DNA of 49,479 bases from Nocardia cyriacigeorgica (GTDB lineage: Bacteria; Actinomycetota; Actinomycetes; Mycobacteriales; Mycobacteriaceae): assembly GCF_010858045.1 (NCBI RefSeq), contig NZ_JAAGVC010000040.1, forward strand, positions 1 through 49,479, read 5' to 3'. The notes under the pieces were generated by a model. It made no database searches. It was given only the letters and a program-made list of their open reading frames with translations, and was not told the origin of the DNA. Shown here piece after piece: positions 39,689 through 48,263 of the stretch (the stretch's first letter is position 1; each line of letters begins with the position of its first letter). Made by a program: the position numbers and the translations under genes.

Positions 39689-40378
39689 GTTCGCGGTGCG
39701 CGATTCCTTCTCCGCCACCAGCAGATAGGCCACCATCAGCCGTTTGAGTTCGGCGACGGCGTCGGCGTGGCTCTGCTCGTCCTGCACCGAGAAGTTGAGC
39801 ATCGAATACACCACGTGCACCAGCACCTCGGCCATCATGGTGCGCCGGGCGCGCGGCGTGCGCGGGGTCAGCGGCCGCAGCATCTGCGAGACGACCTCGG
39901 CGAACTCCTTTTCGTGGATCGCGCCGGTGGCCCTGGTGGACGGCGTGGACTGCATGGCAAGCCACACTTCGCGCCGCGACGGGTCGGTCATCCACAGGCT
40001 GGCCAGGTGATCGACGAACTGGTTCATATGCCGCAACCAGTCCAGCGACGGGACTTCGCCGTGGAAGTCGGCCAGCTCCTGGGAAACCGCGACCAGGTCT
40101 TGCCGATTCAGCTCGCACACGATGACGTACTTGTTGGCGAAGAACTGATACAGGGTGCCGATCGGCACCTCGGCGCGGGCGGCCACCTCTTCGCAGGTGA
40201 ACGATTCGAATCCGACCTCGACCAGCAGTTCCCTCGAGGCCTGCAACAGCGCGTCGAACTTGCGTTTGCTGCGTTCCTGCGTGGGCCGCTTGCGCGGCAT
40301 CAGCTCCTGCGGATCGTCCTGCATATCCAACGCAGGGTCCAGGCGTCGTTTCGACCTGGTCTCCGTGCGCGTTTCCAC
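39680..40378 (-). CDS. TetR-family transcriptional regulator
   Basis: A 232-residue regulator. After a charged 30-residue extension the TetR HTH runs from about residue 32 to 85 (ERSKRKFDALLQASRELLVEV in parts, then CEEVAARAEVPIGTLYQFFANKY). The C-terminal domain contains LRHMNQFVDHLASLW and a TMMAEVLVHVVYSM helix. Start choice is uncertain: GTG at 40378 lacks a clear ribosome-binding site, while ATG at 40300 has AGGAG only 3 nt upstream and begins just before the HTH. It does not resemble the mycobacterial fas activator FasR, whose gene lies elsewhere in those genomes. It ends tail-to-tail with acpS. Confidence 0.88.
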   Translation of the reverse strand: METRTETRSKRRLDPALDMQDDPQELMPRKRPTQERSKRKFDALLQASRELLVEVGFESFTCEEVAARAEVPIGTLYQFFANKYVIVCELNRQDLVAVSQELADFHGEVPSLDWLRHMNQFVDHLASLWMTDPSRREVWLAMQSTPSTRATGAIHEKEFAEVVSQMLRPLTPRTPRARRTMMAEVLVHVVYSMLNFSVQDEQSHADAVAELKRLMVAYLLVAEKESRTANES

Positions 40379-40614
40379 ACGTCCAGGCTAGCGGTAGCGG
40401 CCGGTCCGCGGCACACGGCCGCTGTTCCCGATGGCTGAAACTGTCATTTGTCACCACCCATCCGGATCGGCCGTGGTATCGAACACATACCAAGGGCACG
40501 TGCCTTCGGCGGGTGTTCAGGGCAGGGATCCAGGGGAAATGCAGGGAAATCTCTCCAGGCTCATGGGTTTCGATGCGTCCGTGAGCCGGTGGCGGCACAG
40601 GGAAGGCGTGAACT

Positions 40615-41919
40615 GTGGTAGCTCGGTCCGAACAGGCTCGATCCGTGATCACTCTCGGCGTGTCCACCGAACGTGGTGCGGTACACGCGGTGGCCCTCGG
40701 CGCGGAGGGTGCGAAATTGTCCGAACGGGTGCTGCTGCACCGGGTGGCCACCACCGAGGGTGACGGGAAGGCCGAGCTGGCCGAGACGGTGGCACGCGCG
40801 CTGGACCGGATCGCGGCCGAGATCGGCGCCACCGGTGAGATCGACGGGGTGGCGGTGGCCTACCGCGACGCCGCCGAGCGTCGCGCGATCGTCACCAGGC
40901 TGGCCTCGGGGCCGTGGCGCAGCGCCTCGCTGGTATCCACCAAGTCGGCGCATCTGAGCGTCGCGGGGGCGATGACCTGGCTCAACGAATTCGACAACCT
41001 GCTGATCTGCGAGGTGGTGCCCGGCTATCAGGCCTTCACCCTTGTCGATCCCGGCCGCAGCCGGGTACTGGCGGCCACCGGCCATTCGGGTGCCGCGGTC
41101 ACCATGGAGACCATGCGGTCGGCGGTCACGGTGGCCCGCGATCAGCTCGATGCCGCCGAGGTCCGCCCCGACGCGGTGGTGCTGATCGGTTCGAGCGCCG
41201 ACCAGCCCGCCGTCACCGGTGCCGTCGCCGGATTCGGTGCGCCCGTGCTCCCGTCCATGATCGCCGCTTCCGCGCCCGCCATCGGCGCCGCGCTGTTCGC
41301 CATGGACGATCTGATCGACACGGTGGTTCCGATCGAACAGGTGCGCCGCCGGCGCGGTGGCGGGGTCGCGCTGGTGGCCGCCGCCGGTGTGCTGGCCAGT
41401 GGCCTCGCCGGCGGCGGGGTGTATCTGCTGGCCCAGCAGAGCCGGCACTCCGGGCCCTCCGCCACCGACGCGATGTCAGCGGCGAACTCGCATACCGTCG
41501 ACGCCGACAGCAGCGAATCCGGCCGCCCCGGCACCGGGGCGCACCCGCCGCACGCACCGGCCCGTGCGCCGGAACCCATGGGATTCCAGCCGGGTTCGGC
41601 AACGTCGGTCCCGGAAACCGAGAGTCTGCACACCACTCCGCGCCCGCAGTACGCTGCCGGCCACCGGAATTCGTGGCCCGGCGTCGATCGGGGCATCCCG
41701 CTGGTGCCAGCGGAACCGGAAACCGCGCCCGCCGCGTGGGATCCGAGCCGCAATTCGGTGGTGCCGGAGCCGCAGGTGAAGGTCGGCGAACCGCACGGTT
41801 TCCTGTTTCCCGGCGAGTCGCCGCCACCGCCCGCCTTCACCGCCGAGTCCTACGCCTGGTGGACCGAGCATGTGCGCATGCTGGCCCAGTGGGCCGCCGA
41901 GCAGGTGCTGCCGAGCTGA
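40615..41919 (+). CDS. DUF7159-like membrane-anchored protein
   Basis: A 434-residue protein resembling mycobacterial and nocardial DUF7159 proteins. The N-terminal half (about 1-235) has an actin/Hsp70-like appearance, with VITLGVSTERGAVHAVAL and VVLIGSSADQPAVTG segments. A basic VRRRRGGG precedes a single hydrophobic helix (about 246-268). The outer half is disordered, rich in Pro, Ala and Ser, and ends in a Trp-containing amphipathic segment (SYAWWTEHVRMLAQWAAEQV). AAGG lies 8 nt before the GTG. It is a single gene, convergent with the ABC exporter operon. The function is unknown; the topology suggests a cytosolic sensor-like domain and an extracytoplasmic tail. Confidence 0.75.
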   Translation: MVARSEQARSVITLGVSTERGAVHAVALGAEGAKLSERVLLHRVATTEGDGKAELAETVARALDRIAAEIGATGEIDGVAVAYRDAAERRAIVTRLASGPWRSASLVSTKSAHLSVAGAMTWLNEFDNLLICEVVPGYQAFTLVDPGRSRVLAATGHSGAAVTMETMRSAVTVARDQLDAAEVRPDAVVLIGSSADQPAVTGAVAGFGAPVLPSMIAASAPAIGAALFAMDDLIDTVVPIEQVRRRRGGGVALVAAAGVLASGLAGGGVYLLAQQSRHSGPSATDAMSAANSHTVDADSSESGRPGTGAHPPHAPARAPEPMGFQPGSATSVPETESLHTTPRPQYAAGHRNSWPGVDRGIPLVPAEPETAPAAWDPSRNSVVPEPQVKVGEPHGFLFPGESPPPPAFTAESYAWWTEHVRMLAQWAAEQVLPS

Positions 41920-41935
41920 TCGGCGGCCGCGTGGA

Positions 41936-42730
41936 TCAGTTCATGGTGCGGCGCCGCAACAGCACGCGCGCCGCGAGATAGCCGGCCAGCGTGATCGCCG
42001 CGCACCAGCCGATCGCCAGCACCGCGCTATCGCCGATCGGGGTGCCCATGAGCAGCCCACGCATCGTCTCGATCACCGGCGTCACCGGCTGATGTTCGGC
42101 GAACGGATGCAGCCAGGTCGGCATCGACTCGGTCGGCACGAAAGCGCTGCTCACGTACGGCAGGAACATGAACACGAAGGTGAAACCATTGGCGGCCTCG
42201 GGGTTGCGGGCAAGCAAGCCGAGCGCCGCCGCGACCCAGGACAGGGCGAGGACGAACATCGCGATCACCGCGATGGCGCCCAGCCAGCGCAGCGGATCGG
42301 TGGTGGGCCGGAAGCCCAGCGCCACCGCGACACCGATGACGATGCCCGTGGTGATCAGATTGCGGATCACGCTCTCGGCGACATGCCCGGTGAGCACCGC
42401 CGACCGGGCGATGTCCATCGTGCGGAACCGGTCGATGATGCCGTTGTGCATATCGGTGGCCAGCGCCGGCGCCGTCATCGCGGCGCCGAAACCGGCGCAC
42501 AGCAAGATGATCCCGGGGACCACGTAGTCGATGTAGGCGCCCGGACCCACATCCATCGCGCCACCGAAGACGTAGACGAACATCAGCAGGATCATCACCG
42601 GCAGCGCGATCGTCATGATCATGGTGTCGGGACTGCGCAGGGTGTGGCGGATATTGCGGTCCAGCATGGTGCCGGAATCGACGGCGGCGCGCGCGGTGCG
42701 CGCGGCGGGGGACAGGGTGGTCATCGTCAT
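41936..42730 (-). CDS. ABC-2 type transporter permease (DrrB-like)
   Basis: A 264-residue permease with six predicted membrane helices: ALPVMILLMFVYVFGGAM, YVVPGIILLCAGFGAAM, the LITTGIVIGVAVALGF and AIAVIAMFVLALSWVAAAL pair, FVFMFLPYVSSAFVP and a C-terminal LAIGWCAAITLAGYLAA. It belongs to the DrrB/daunorubicin-resistance group of ABC-2 exporters. It starts 19 bp after the ATPase stop, so the two form an operon. Together they probably expel a drug or lipid-like compound. The first 20 residues are cytosolic and ATG at 42724 is an alternative start. Confidence 0.92.
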   Translation of the reverse strand: MTMTTLSPAARTARAAVDSGTMLDRNIRHTLRSPDTMIMTIALPVMILLMFVYVFGGAMDVGPGAYIDYVVPGIILLCAGFGAAMTAPALATDMHNGIIDRFRTMDIARSAVLTGHVAESVIRNLITTGIVIGVAVALGFRPTTDPLRWLGAIAVIAMFVLALSWVAAALGLLARNPEAANGFTFVFMFLPYVSSAFVPTESMPTWLHPFAEHQPVTPVIETMRGLLMGTPIGDSAVLAIGWCAAITLAGYLAARVLLRRRTMN

Positions 42731-42749
42731 CTCGTTTCGGGGTGCGGTG

Positions 42750-43727
42750 TCAGGCTGCGGTGTCGGCGGAGGTGGGGTGGCCGGTCAGGGCGAAGAACAC
42801 GTCGTCGAGATCCGGCAGGTGCACGGTCAGCTGGTCGACGGCGATATCGAGCTCGTCGAAGCGGTTCAACAGCCGCTTCACATCGCCGGCATTGCCGTCG
42901 GAGGGCACCTGCAAGGTGAGTTGCTCGGTATCGGCGAGGACGCGATCGCCCGCGGGCACCACTCGTGTATCGATCGCCCGGGCGGCGGCCGACAGCAGAG
43001 CACTGTCGGCGAAGCGCAGCCTGATGTGGCCGCCGGGGGCCAGCTGCTTGAGTTCCTCGGGCGTCCCGTCGGCGACCAGCTTGCCGCCGTCGAGCACGGC
43101 CACCCGGTCGGCGAGCTGGTTGGCTTCCTCTAGGTATTGCGTGGTCAGGAAGACCGTGGTGCCGTCGTTGGCCAGCTCCTGGATCACCTGCCACAGATCG
43201 CGCCGGCTGCGCGGGTCGAGACCGGTGGTCGGTTCATCGAGGAACAGGATGCGTGGTCTGCTCATCAGGCTCATGGCCAGATCGAGGCGGCGGCGCATAC
43301 CGCCGGAGTAGGTGCCCGCCCGACGGTTCGCGGCCTCGGTCAGATCGAACCGCTCGAGCAATTCGGCGGTGCGGCGGCGTGTTTCGGCACGGCCCAGGTG
43401 CAGCAGTTTGCCGGTGAGGTGCAGGTTCTCCACCCCGGTCAGCACCTCGTCCACGGCCGAGTACTGGCCGGTGACGCCGATGAGCCTGCGCACGATCGCG
43501 GGCTCGTCGACGACGTCGTGGCCGAACACCAGGGCCCGGCCCTGGTCCGGCGTGCTCAGCGTGGCGAGGATGCGCACCATCGTCGTCTTGCCCGCACCGT
43601 TGGGTCCGAGCAGCGAGAAAACTGTTCCGGCAGCGATGTTCAGGTCGATGCCGTCGAGCACCACGCGCTCTCCGAATGACTTGCCCAAGTGGGCGAGGGT
43701 GAGCGCGGGTGGGCGAGAGGAACTCAT
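42750..43727 (-). CDS. ABC transporter ATP-binding protein (DrrA-like)
   Basis: A 325-residue ATPase of the daunorubicin-resistance (DrrA) group. Walker A is GPNGAGKTT, the Q-loop follows at TGQYSAVDE, the signature is YSGGMRRRLD, Walker B is ILFLDEPTTGLD, and the H-loop region reads LTTQYLEEA, with Gln in the usual switch-histidine region as in DrrA-type proteins. A C-terminal extension from about residue 230 includes the DLDDVFFALTG motif typical of this group. It is followed by the permease gene. The divergent promoter it shares with a TetR gene contains a clear operator, so expression is probably effector-induced. Confidence 0.95.
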   Translation of the reverse strand: MSSSRPPALTLAHLGKSFGERVVLDGIDLNIAAGTVFSLLGPNGAGKTTMVRILATLSTPDQGRALVFGHDVVDEPAIVRRLIGVTGQYSAVDEVLTGVENLHLTGKLLHLGRAETRRRTAELLERFDLTEAANRRAGTYSGGMRRRLDLAMSLMSRPRILFLDEPTTGLDPRSRRDLWQVIQELANDGTTVFLTTQYLEEANQLADRVAVLDGGKLVADGTPEELKQLAPGGHIRLRFADSALLSAAARAIDTRVVPAGDRVLADTEQLTLQVPSDGNAGDVKRLLNRFDELDIAVDQLTVHLPDLDDVFFALTGHPTSADTAA

Positions 43728-43743
43728 CAGGATCTCCGATCCA

Positions 43744-43786
43744 AAACTGTTTATAACCTATACTGCGTTTATAGAGTAAACAGTTT
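43744..43786. promoter_or_regulatory. TetR operator of the ABC exporter
   Basis: Perfect 10-bp inverted repeat, AAACTGTTTA at 43744-43753 and TAAACAGTTT at 43777-43786, in the 126-bp region between the ABC operon and the TetR gene. The heptamer GTTTATA occurs twice inside (43749-43755 and 43767-43773) and again in part as GTTTATGG. The A+T-rich block stands out sharply and probably holds both promoters and two overlapping regulator sites. Confidence 0.75.
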
Positions 43787-43853
43787 ATGGGCGCAAGGGA
43801 AGGCGGTCGCGGACACGGATAGAGTCGACGCGAGCAAAGGAGGATGGCAGACG

Positions 43854-44585
43854 ATGACGTCCGGTACCGGCGAGCTACCGAAGGCGGTAGCGCTGATGTG
43901 GGGGCTCGAACAGCCGGGCGGTCGCGGCCCCAAACGCGGGCTCAGCCTCGAGCAGATCATCGAGGCCGCCATCGCGATCGGTGATGCCGAGGGATTCGCG
44001 GCGCTGTCGATGAACCGCGTCGCCCGCGAACTCGGGTTCACGGCGATGTCGCTGTACCGCTATGTGGACAGCAAGGCGACCCTGATGGAGATGATGCTCG
44101 ATCACGTCATCGGGCTGCCGCCGGAGATCGAGCCCGGCACCTCCTGGCGCGCCGGCCTGGCGCAGTGGGCGCGCAGCGAATACGAGGTGCTGGGCAGGCA
44201 TCCCTGGGCGCTGGACATTTCGTTCGGCGGCTCACCGCCGCTCGGCCCGAACAATATGGCCTGGCTCGAGGCCGGACTCGGCACCTTGCGCGAGGTGCCG
44301 GTGCCCGACGCGGTCAAGCTCCAGCTCGTGATGAACCTGTCGCTGTATGTGATCGGGCGCCGCCGCGCGGCCCGCGATATCGCCCCGAGCCTCGAGTCCG
44401 AGGCCGACTTCACCGAACCGCTGCGGCAGCTACTCGATCCGCAGCAGTTCCCGGCGCTGCTGTCCGCGCTGAGCAACCGCGCCTTCGACGACGACGACAT
44501 CGATTGGGAGCAAGGCGATTTCGAGTTCGGCATGGAGCGGCTGCTCGACGGCTACGAATGCTTCCTCAACGCCTACGGCAGCTGA
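43854..44585 (+). CDS. TetR-family regulator of the ABC exporter
   Basis: A 243-residue regulator of the TetR group with a TetR_C-type tetracycline-repressor-like C-terminal domain. The HTH lies at about residues 30-75 (LEQIIEAAIAIGDAEGFAAL, then RVARELGFTAMSLYRYVDSK). The C-terminal part has the HPWALDISFGGSPPLGPN segment common in regulators beside DrrAB-type exporters, and ends DFEFGMERLLDGYECFL. ATG at 43854 follows AAGGAGG by 10 nt; upstream in-frame starts would run through the operator. It is divergent from the exporter genes and very probably their repressor. Confidence 0.92.
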   Translation: MTSGTGELPKAVALMWGLEQPGGRGPKRGLSLEQIIEAAIAIGDAEGFAALSMNRVARELGFTAMSLYRYVDSKATLMEMMLDHVIGLPPEIEPGTSWRAGLAQWARSEYEVLGRHPWALDISFGGSPPLGPNNMAWLEAGLGTLREVPVPDAVKLQLVMNLSLYVIGRRRAARDIAPSLESEADFTEPLRQLLDPQQFPALLSALSNRAFDDDDIDWEQGDFEFGMERLLDGYECFLNAYGS

Positions 44586-44603
44586 TCACACCGACAGCTC
44601 ACC

Positions 44604-45074
44604 TCACACCGACAGATCGCGGCGCAGCTTCGCCACATGGCCGGTGGCGCGCACGTTGTACTGGGCCACCTCGATCTTGCCTTCCTCGTCGACGAGGAAG
44701 GTCGAGCGGATCACGCCGGTGACCTTCTTGCCGTACATCGTCTTCTCGCCGAAGGCGCCCCATGCGGTGAGCACACTGCGCTCGGGATCCGACAGCAGCG
44801 GGAAGTTCAGGCCCTCGTTGTCGCGGAACTTCGCCAGCTTGGCCGGCTTGTCGGGGGAGATGCCGATGACATCGATGCCGGCACCGGACAGCTCGCCGAG
44901 GTTGTCGCGGAAATCGCAGGCCTGCTTGGTGCAACCGGGGGTGCTCGCGGCCGGGTAGAAGTACACGATCACCTTGCGGCCGCGGTAGTCGGCGAGGGAG
45001 ACGTCCTTGCCGTCGGCGTCGGGCAGGGTGAAATCGGGGGCGGGATCGCCGGGGGAGAGACGGTTGTCGGTCAT
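44604..45074 (-). CDS. bcp: Thioredoxin-dependent peroxiredoxin (Bcp/PrxQ type)
   Basis: A 156-residue thiol peroxidase that reduces hydrogen peroxide and organic hydroperoxides in the cytosol. The peroxidatic and resolving cysteines lie five residues apart, Cys48 and Cys53 in STPGCTKQACDFRD, the hallmark of the PrxQ/BCP atypical two-cysteine form. The fold continues with VIGISPDKPAKLAKF and SVLTAWGAFGEK. ATG at 45074 starts the family consensus (LSPGDPAPDFTLPD), but no Shine-Dalgarno is visible, so it may be translated from a leaderless or weak site. It is convergent with the TetR gene and divergent from the DUF3618 gene. Confidence 0.95.
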   Translation of the reverse strand: MTDNRLSPGDPAPDFTLPDADGKDVSLADYRGRKVIVYFYPAASTPGCTKQACDFRDNLGELSGAGIDVIGISPDKPAKLAKFRDNEGLNFPLLSDPERSVLTAWGAFGEKTMYGKKVTGVIRSTFLVDEEGKIEVAQYNVRATGHVAKLRRDLSV

Positions 45075-45203
45075 CACCGAACCGTAACCGAAGGCGCCGA
45101 CAGCGAGCGCGGATACACTCGTCGGCGAGCCCTGGACCGGCCCGCGCACGACGGCCGGGCCCGGGAGCCCGCGAACCCGGCAATTGTCTACAGGAGGCGC
45201 CAA

Positions 45204-45425
45204 GTGGCAAGGGATACCGAGCGGATCGAGCAGGAGATCGAGGCCGCGCGGACGCGACTGGCCAGCACGCTGGACGAGATCGCGGTGCGGGCCGATCCGC
45301 AGCGGATCGCCGACGACACCAAGCAGCTGGTGGTGGCCAAGGTCAACGAGCCCAAGGTGAAGTACACCCTCATCGGTGCCGGGGTGCTGCTCGCCGGACT
45401 GGTGCTGGTCAAGATCTTCCGCTGA
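45204..45425 (+). CDS. DUF3618 family small membrane protein
   Basis: A 73-residue protein. An N-terminal amphipathic helix (RDTERIEQEIEAARTRLASTL in parts) matches DUF3618, followed by a conserved DEIAVRADPQRI and a single C-terminal transmembrane helix (about residues 53-71). AGGAGG lies 6 nt before the GTG, so the start is secure. Family members are common in actinomycetes, often near peroxiredoxin or stress genes, and their role is unknown. It ends 15 bp before a strong bidirectional hairpin. Confidence 0.88.
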   Translation: MARDTERIEQEIEAARTRLASTLDEIAVRADPQRIADDTKQLVVAKVNEPKVKYTLIGAGVLLAGLVLVKIFR

Positions 45426-45440
45426 GCGCGGGGCCCGCGA

Positions 45441-45487
45441 ACAGACGAACACCCGGTCGGCAGCAGCCGCACCGGGTGTTCGTCTGT
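45441..45487. terminator. Strong bidirectional terminator hairpin
   Basis: A perfect 17-bp stem, 45441-45457 (ACAGACGAACACCCGGT) with 45471-45487, and a 13-nt loop. It sits between the stop of the DUF3618 gene and the stop of the convergent excalibur-protein gene, and is the longest perfect stem in the window. Confidence 0.85.
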
Positions 45488-45497
45488 GTGGAGAGTG

Positions 45498-45797
45498 TCA
45501 GACCGTCGGGCACGCGAATCCGTCACCATCCGGATCCAGGTGCGGGCCGAAACCGGGTTCGCCACGGAAGATCGGCGCCCGGCCCGCGGCCTTGACGTCC
45601 TCGCAGTTGGCGAAGGCGCCACCGGCCGAGCCGGTCTGCGAGGTTCCGGCCGAGCCGGTGGCTGCCGAACCGGTGTCGACGGCGGACGAACCGGTGCCTG
45701 CGGAACCGGAGGGGGCGGGGACGGCCAGCGCGGTGGGGGCCGCGAGGAGGGTCAGTCCCGCGGCGGCGACGCTGACGGTGAGCCGGCGAACGTTCAT
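45498..45797 (-). CDS. Secreted excalibur-domain protein
   Basis: A 99-residue exported protein. Residues 1-26 form a signal peptide (MNVRRLTVSVAAAGLTLLAA, cleavage near ALAVP). A Ser/Gly/Ala/Thr-rich linker follows, and the C-terminus is an excalibur calcium-binding domain with FANCEDVKAAGRAPI and the DPDGDGFACP loop, whose acidic residues resemble an EF-hand. Two cysteines probably pair. ATG at 45797 has GAGG 5 nt upstream; the longer frame upstream lacks a signal peptide. The function is unknown; such domains are usually extracellular and often occur with nucleases or wall proteins. Confidence 0.9.
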   Translation of the reverse strand: MNVRRLTVSVAAAGLTLLAAPTALAVPAPSGSAGTGSSAVDTGSAATGSAGTSQTGSAGGAFANCEDVKAAGRAPIFRGEPGFGPHLDPDGDGFACPTV

Positions 45798-46091
45798 GTA
45801 TTCCTCTATGTTCTGCTGCGGTGGAATTGGCGCTCTGAGTCCGAACGCCGCATCCACTGTTGTGACGACCCACGCACTTGTCAACCGGATGACTCCCGGA
45901 TGCCGGTGGCGAGCGGGGGATCCGCGGCGCGGACCAGGGGCGGGACACGCGCGCGGGGGTGTTCGGTGAATTCCGGTGAAACGGCCGGTTGTGATAGGGA
46001 TTCAGCTGTGTCCGTTGTATGCCTACCGCCGCGCGCGATCATCGCGCGCCCGGTGTGCGGGCGATTGAGCTAAACCGGGAGAGAGCAGTTG

Positions 46092-48209
46092 GTGCGGATC
46101 AGCGAGGGCTCGGCGGTCGCTACGGCGGCCGCCGATTCGGTGCCGGAGGCCGCGAAACCGGCCGACTACCGCCTGGATCTGGACGGCCTGCGCGGGGTGG
46201 CGATCGCTCTGGTGGTCGCGTTCCACGTCTGGTTCGGCAAGGTCTCCGGCGGCGTCGACGTCTTCCTGGTGCTGTCGGGCTTCTTCTTCACCGGCATGCT
46301 GCTGCGCCGCGCCGAGGCCGACGGCGGGATCGGCCTGTGGCAGACCTTCCGCCGGACCGCCCGCCGCCTGCTGCCCGCGCTGTTCGTGGTGCTCGCGCTG
46401 GTCGTGGTGATGACGGTGGCCGAGCATCCCTACACCCAGTGGGCGGATATGTCGGGCCAGACGGTGGCCTCGGCGCTGTATTACCAGAACTGGTACCTGG
46501 CCAATGCCGCCGCCGACTATCTGGCGGCCGATCCGTCGGTGAGCCCGCTGCAGCATCTGTGGTCGATGGCGGTGCAGGGGCAGTTCTATATCGCGATCAC
46601 CCTGTTGCTGGCCGCGGTGGCGTGGGGGTGCCGTCGGGCCGGGCGCCGCGAAGCGATCCGTCCGGCGGTAGCGGCGCTTGCGGTGGTGCTCGGTATCGCC
46701 TCGTTCATCTATGCGGCGCTGCGTTCGACCACGTATCAGGAATGGATCTACTACGACAGCGGCGCCCGGGCCTGGGAGCTGCTGGTCGGCGCCCTGCTCG
46801 CGGTGGTCGTGCCGTTTCTGCGGATGCCGGCGCGGTGGTGGGCGAAGGCGGGGTTGTCGGTGCTCGCGGCGGCGGGCCTGCTGGCAGTGCTGACCTGCGG
46901 AATCCTCTTCGACGGTGCGCGCCAGTTCCCCGGGCCCGCTGCCCTGTTCCCGGTGGGTGCGGCGGTCGCGTTGATCCTCGCGGGTGTGCGCACCGAAGCG
47001 GGCTGGACGCCAGCGGTGTCCCGGTTGCTGGCCACCCGCCCGATGGTCGAGCTCGGAGCCGTGGCCTATGCCCTGTACCTGTGGCACTGGCCGCTGCTCA
47101 TCTACTACTTGATCCGCGCCGACACCACCGAGGTCACCCTGGGAGCCGGGGTGCTGATCATCGGTTTGTCGCTGGTGCTCGCGGTGCTGACGAATCGGTT
47201 GATCGAGGAACCGCTGCGGCTGCGTTCGGGCGCTGCGATCACCTCGCCGGTGTGGTTGCGCCGCGGTGCCGCGGTCGCGGTCACCGTCGTCGCCGCGCTG
47301 GTGCTCGGGGTCTCGGGGTTCTGGCAGGGCGTGCTGATCACCAATCCGGCACGGCCGATCGGCGCGCTCGATCCGGTGGTGTATCCGGGTGCTGAGGCCC
47401 TGCTGGCCGGCGCCACGGTCCCGCCCGCCCGGGTGCGGCCCTCGGTCCTGGAAGCGCCGGGCGATGTGCCCGCCTCCACCATCGACGGCTGTATCTCGGA
47501 CTGGTTCACCACCGAGATCACCACCTGCACCTACGGTGATCCGGCCGGAACGCGCACCATGGCCGTCGTCGGCAACTCCCATGCCGAACATTGGCTGCCC
47601 GCGCTGGACGCGCTGGGGCACGCGCACGGGGTGAAGGTGGTCGTGCTGCTCAAGATGGGCTGCCCGCTCAATATCCGCGAGGACGCCAAGTATCGGGGCC
47701 TCGATATCCCGGACTGCCGCGATTGGTCGCGCGCGGTGATCGACCGGCTCGGCGCCGAGCGCCCGGATTGGGTGTTCACCACCGCGACCGAACCGCAGTG
47801 GCCGATCGGCGGGGATCGCACGCCGGACGAGTTCGTCGAGGTGTGGTCGGCGATGGCCGAGCGACAGTTGAATGTGCTCGCCATCCGTGACACGCCGTGG
47901 TTGCGTAATGAGAAGGGCACCCGGTACCGCGCGGTCGATTGCCTTGCCGCCGGCGGTAACGCCGAGAGCTGCGGTATCGCGCGCAGTGAGGCGCTCTCAC
48001 CGGTGAACCCCGCCGTCGAGCCCGCCGCCGCGTTCCCGAACGTCCACCTGCTGGATCTGAGCGATGCGGTGTGCGGTCCCGAGGTGTGCCGGGTGGTCAT
48101 CGGGAATGTGCTCGTCTATCACGACGAGCACCACATGACGGCCAGCTACGTCCGCACCATCGCCCCGGAGCTGGAACGCCAGATCGGCGCGACCACCGGC
48201 TGGTGGTGA
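46092..48209 (+). CDS. OafA/YrhL-type acyltransferase with SGNH domain
   Basis: A 705-residue two-part membrane enzyme predicted to O-acylate a sugar or other envelope component. The N-terminal acyltransferase-3 domain has about ten membrane helices and family motifs (the catalytic His of AFHVWFG, GGVDVFLVLSGFFFTGMLLRR, LWSMAVQGQFY, LWHWPLLIYYL). After an eleventh helix near residue 400 comes an extracytoplasmic SGNH hydrolase-like domain, with nucleophile Ser496 in GNSHAEHW and Asp678/His681 in DEHHMTASY. Cysteines in the outer domain are paired. GTG at 46092 is annotated; a TTG immediately before it is also possible, and GGGAG lies about 10 nt upstream. Relatives modify glycolipids, peptidoglycan or polysaccharides. 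Confidence 0.93.
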   Translation: MRISEGSAVATAAADSVPEAAKPADYRLDLDGLRGVAIALVVAFHVWFGKVSGGVDVFLVLSGFFFTGMLLRRAEADGGIGLWQTFRRTARRLLPALFVVLALVVVMTVAEHPYTQWADMSGQTVASALYYQNWYLANAAADYLAADPSVSPLQHLWSMAVQGQFYIAITLLLAAVAWGCRRAGRREAIRPAVAALAVVLGIASFIYAALRSTTYQEWIYYDSGARAWELLVGALLAVVVPFLRMPARWWAKAGLSVLAAAGLLAVLTCGILFDGARQFPGPAALFPVGAAVALILAGVRTEAGWTPAVSRLLATRPMVELGAVAYALYLWHWPLLIYYLIRADTTEVTLGAGVLIIGLSLVLAVLTNRLIEEPLRLRSGAAITSPVWLRRGAAVAVTVVAALVLGVSGFWQGVLITNPARPIGALDPVVYPGAEALLAGATVPPARVRPSVLEAPGDVPASTIDGCISDWFTTEITTCTYGDPAGTRTMAVVGNSHAEHWLPALDALGHAHGVKVVVLLKMGCPLNIREDAKYRGLDIPDCRDWSRAVIDRLGAERPDWVFTTATEPQWPIGGDRTPDEFVEVWSAMAERQLNVLAIRDTPWLRNEKGTRYRAVDCLAAGGNAESCGIARSEALSPVNPAVEPAAAFPNVHLLDLSDAVCGPEVCRVVIGNVLVYHDEHHMTASYVRTIAPELERQIGATTGWW

Positions 48210-48263
48210 GCCCCGCGGCCGCGGTTGGTGTCTATGTCAACCATCTGTGGCTAGCATCGTGGG

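Noticed and set aside
39680..40378. Identifying the TetR gene next to acpS as FasR
   Set aside because: Its sequence does not resemble the mycobacterial FasR I recall, and in mycobacteria fasR is not adjacent to fas. Adjacency alone is not enough.
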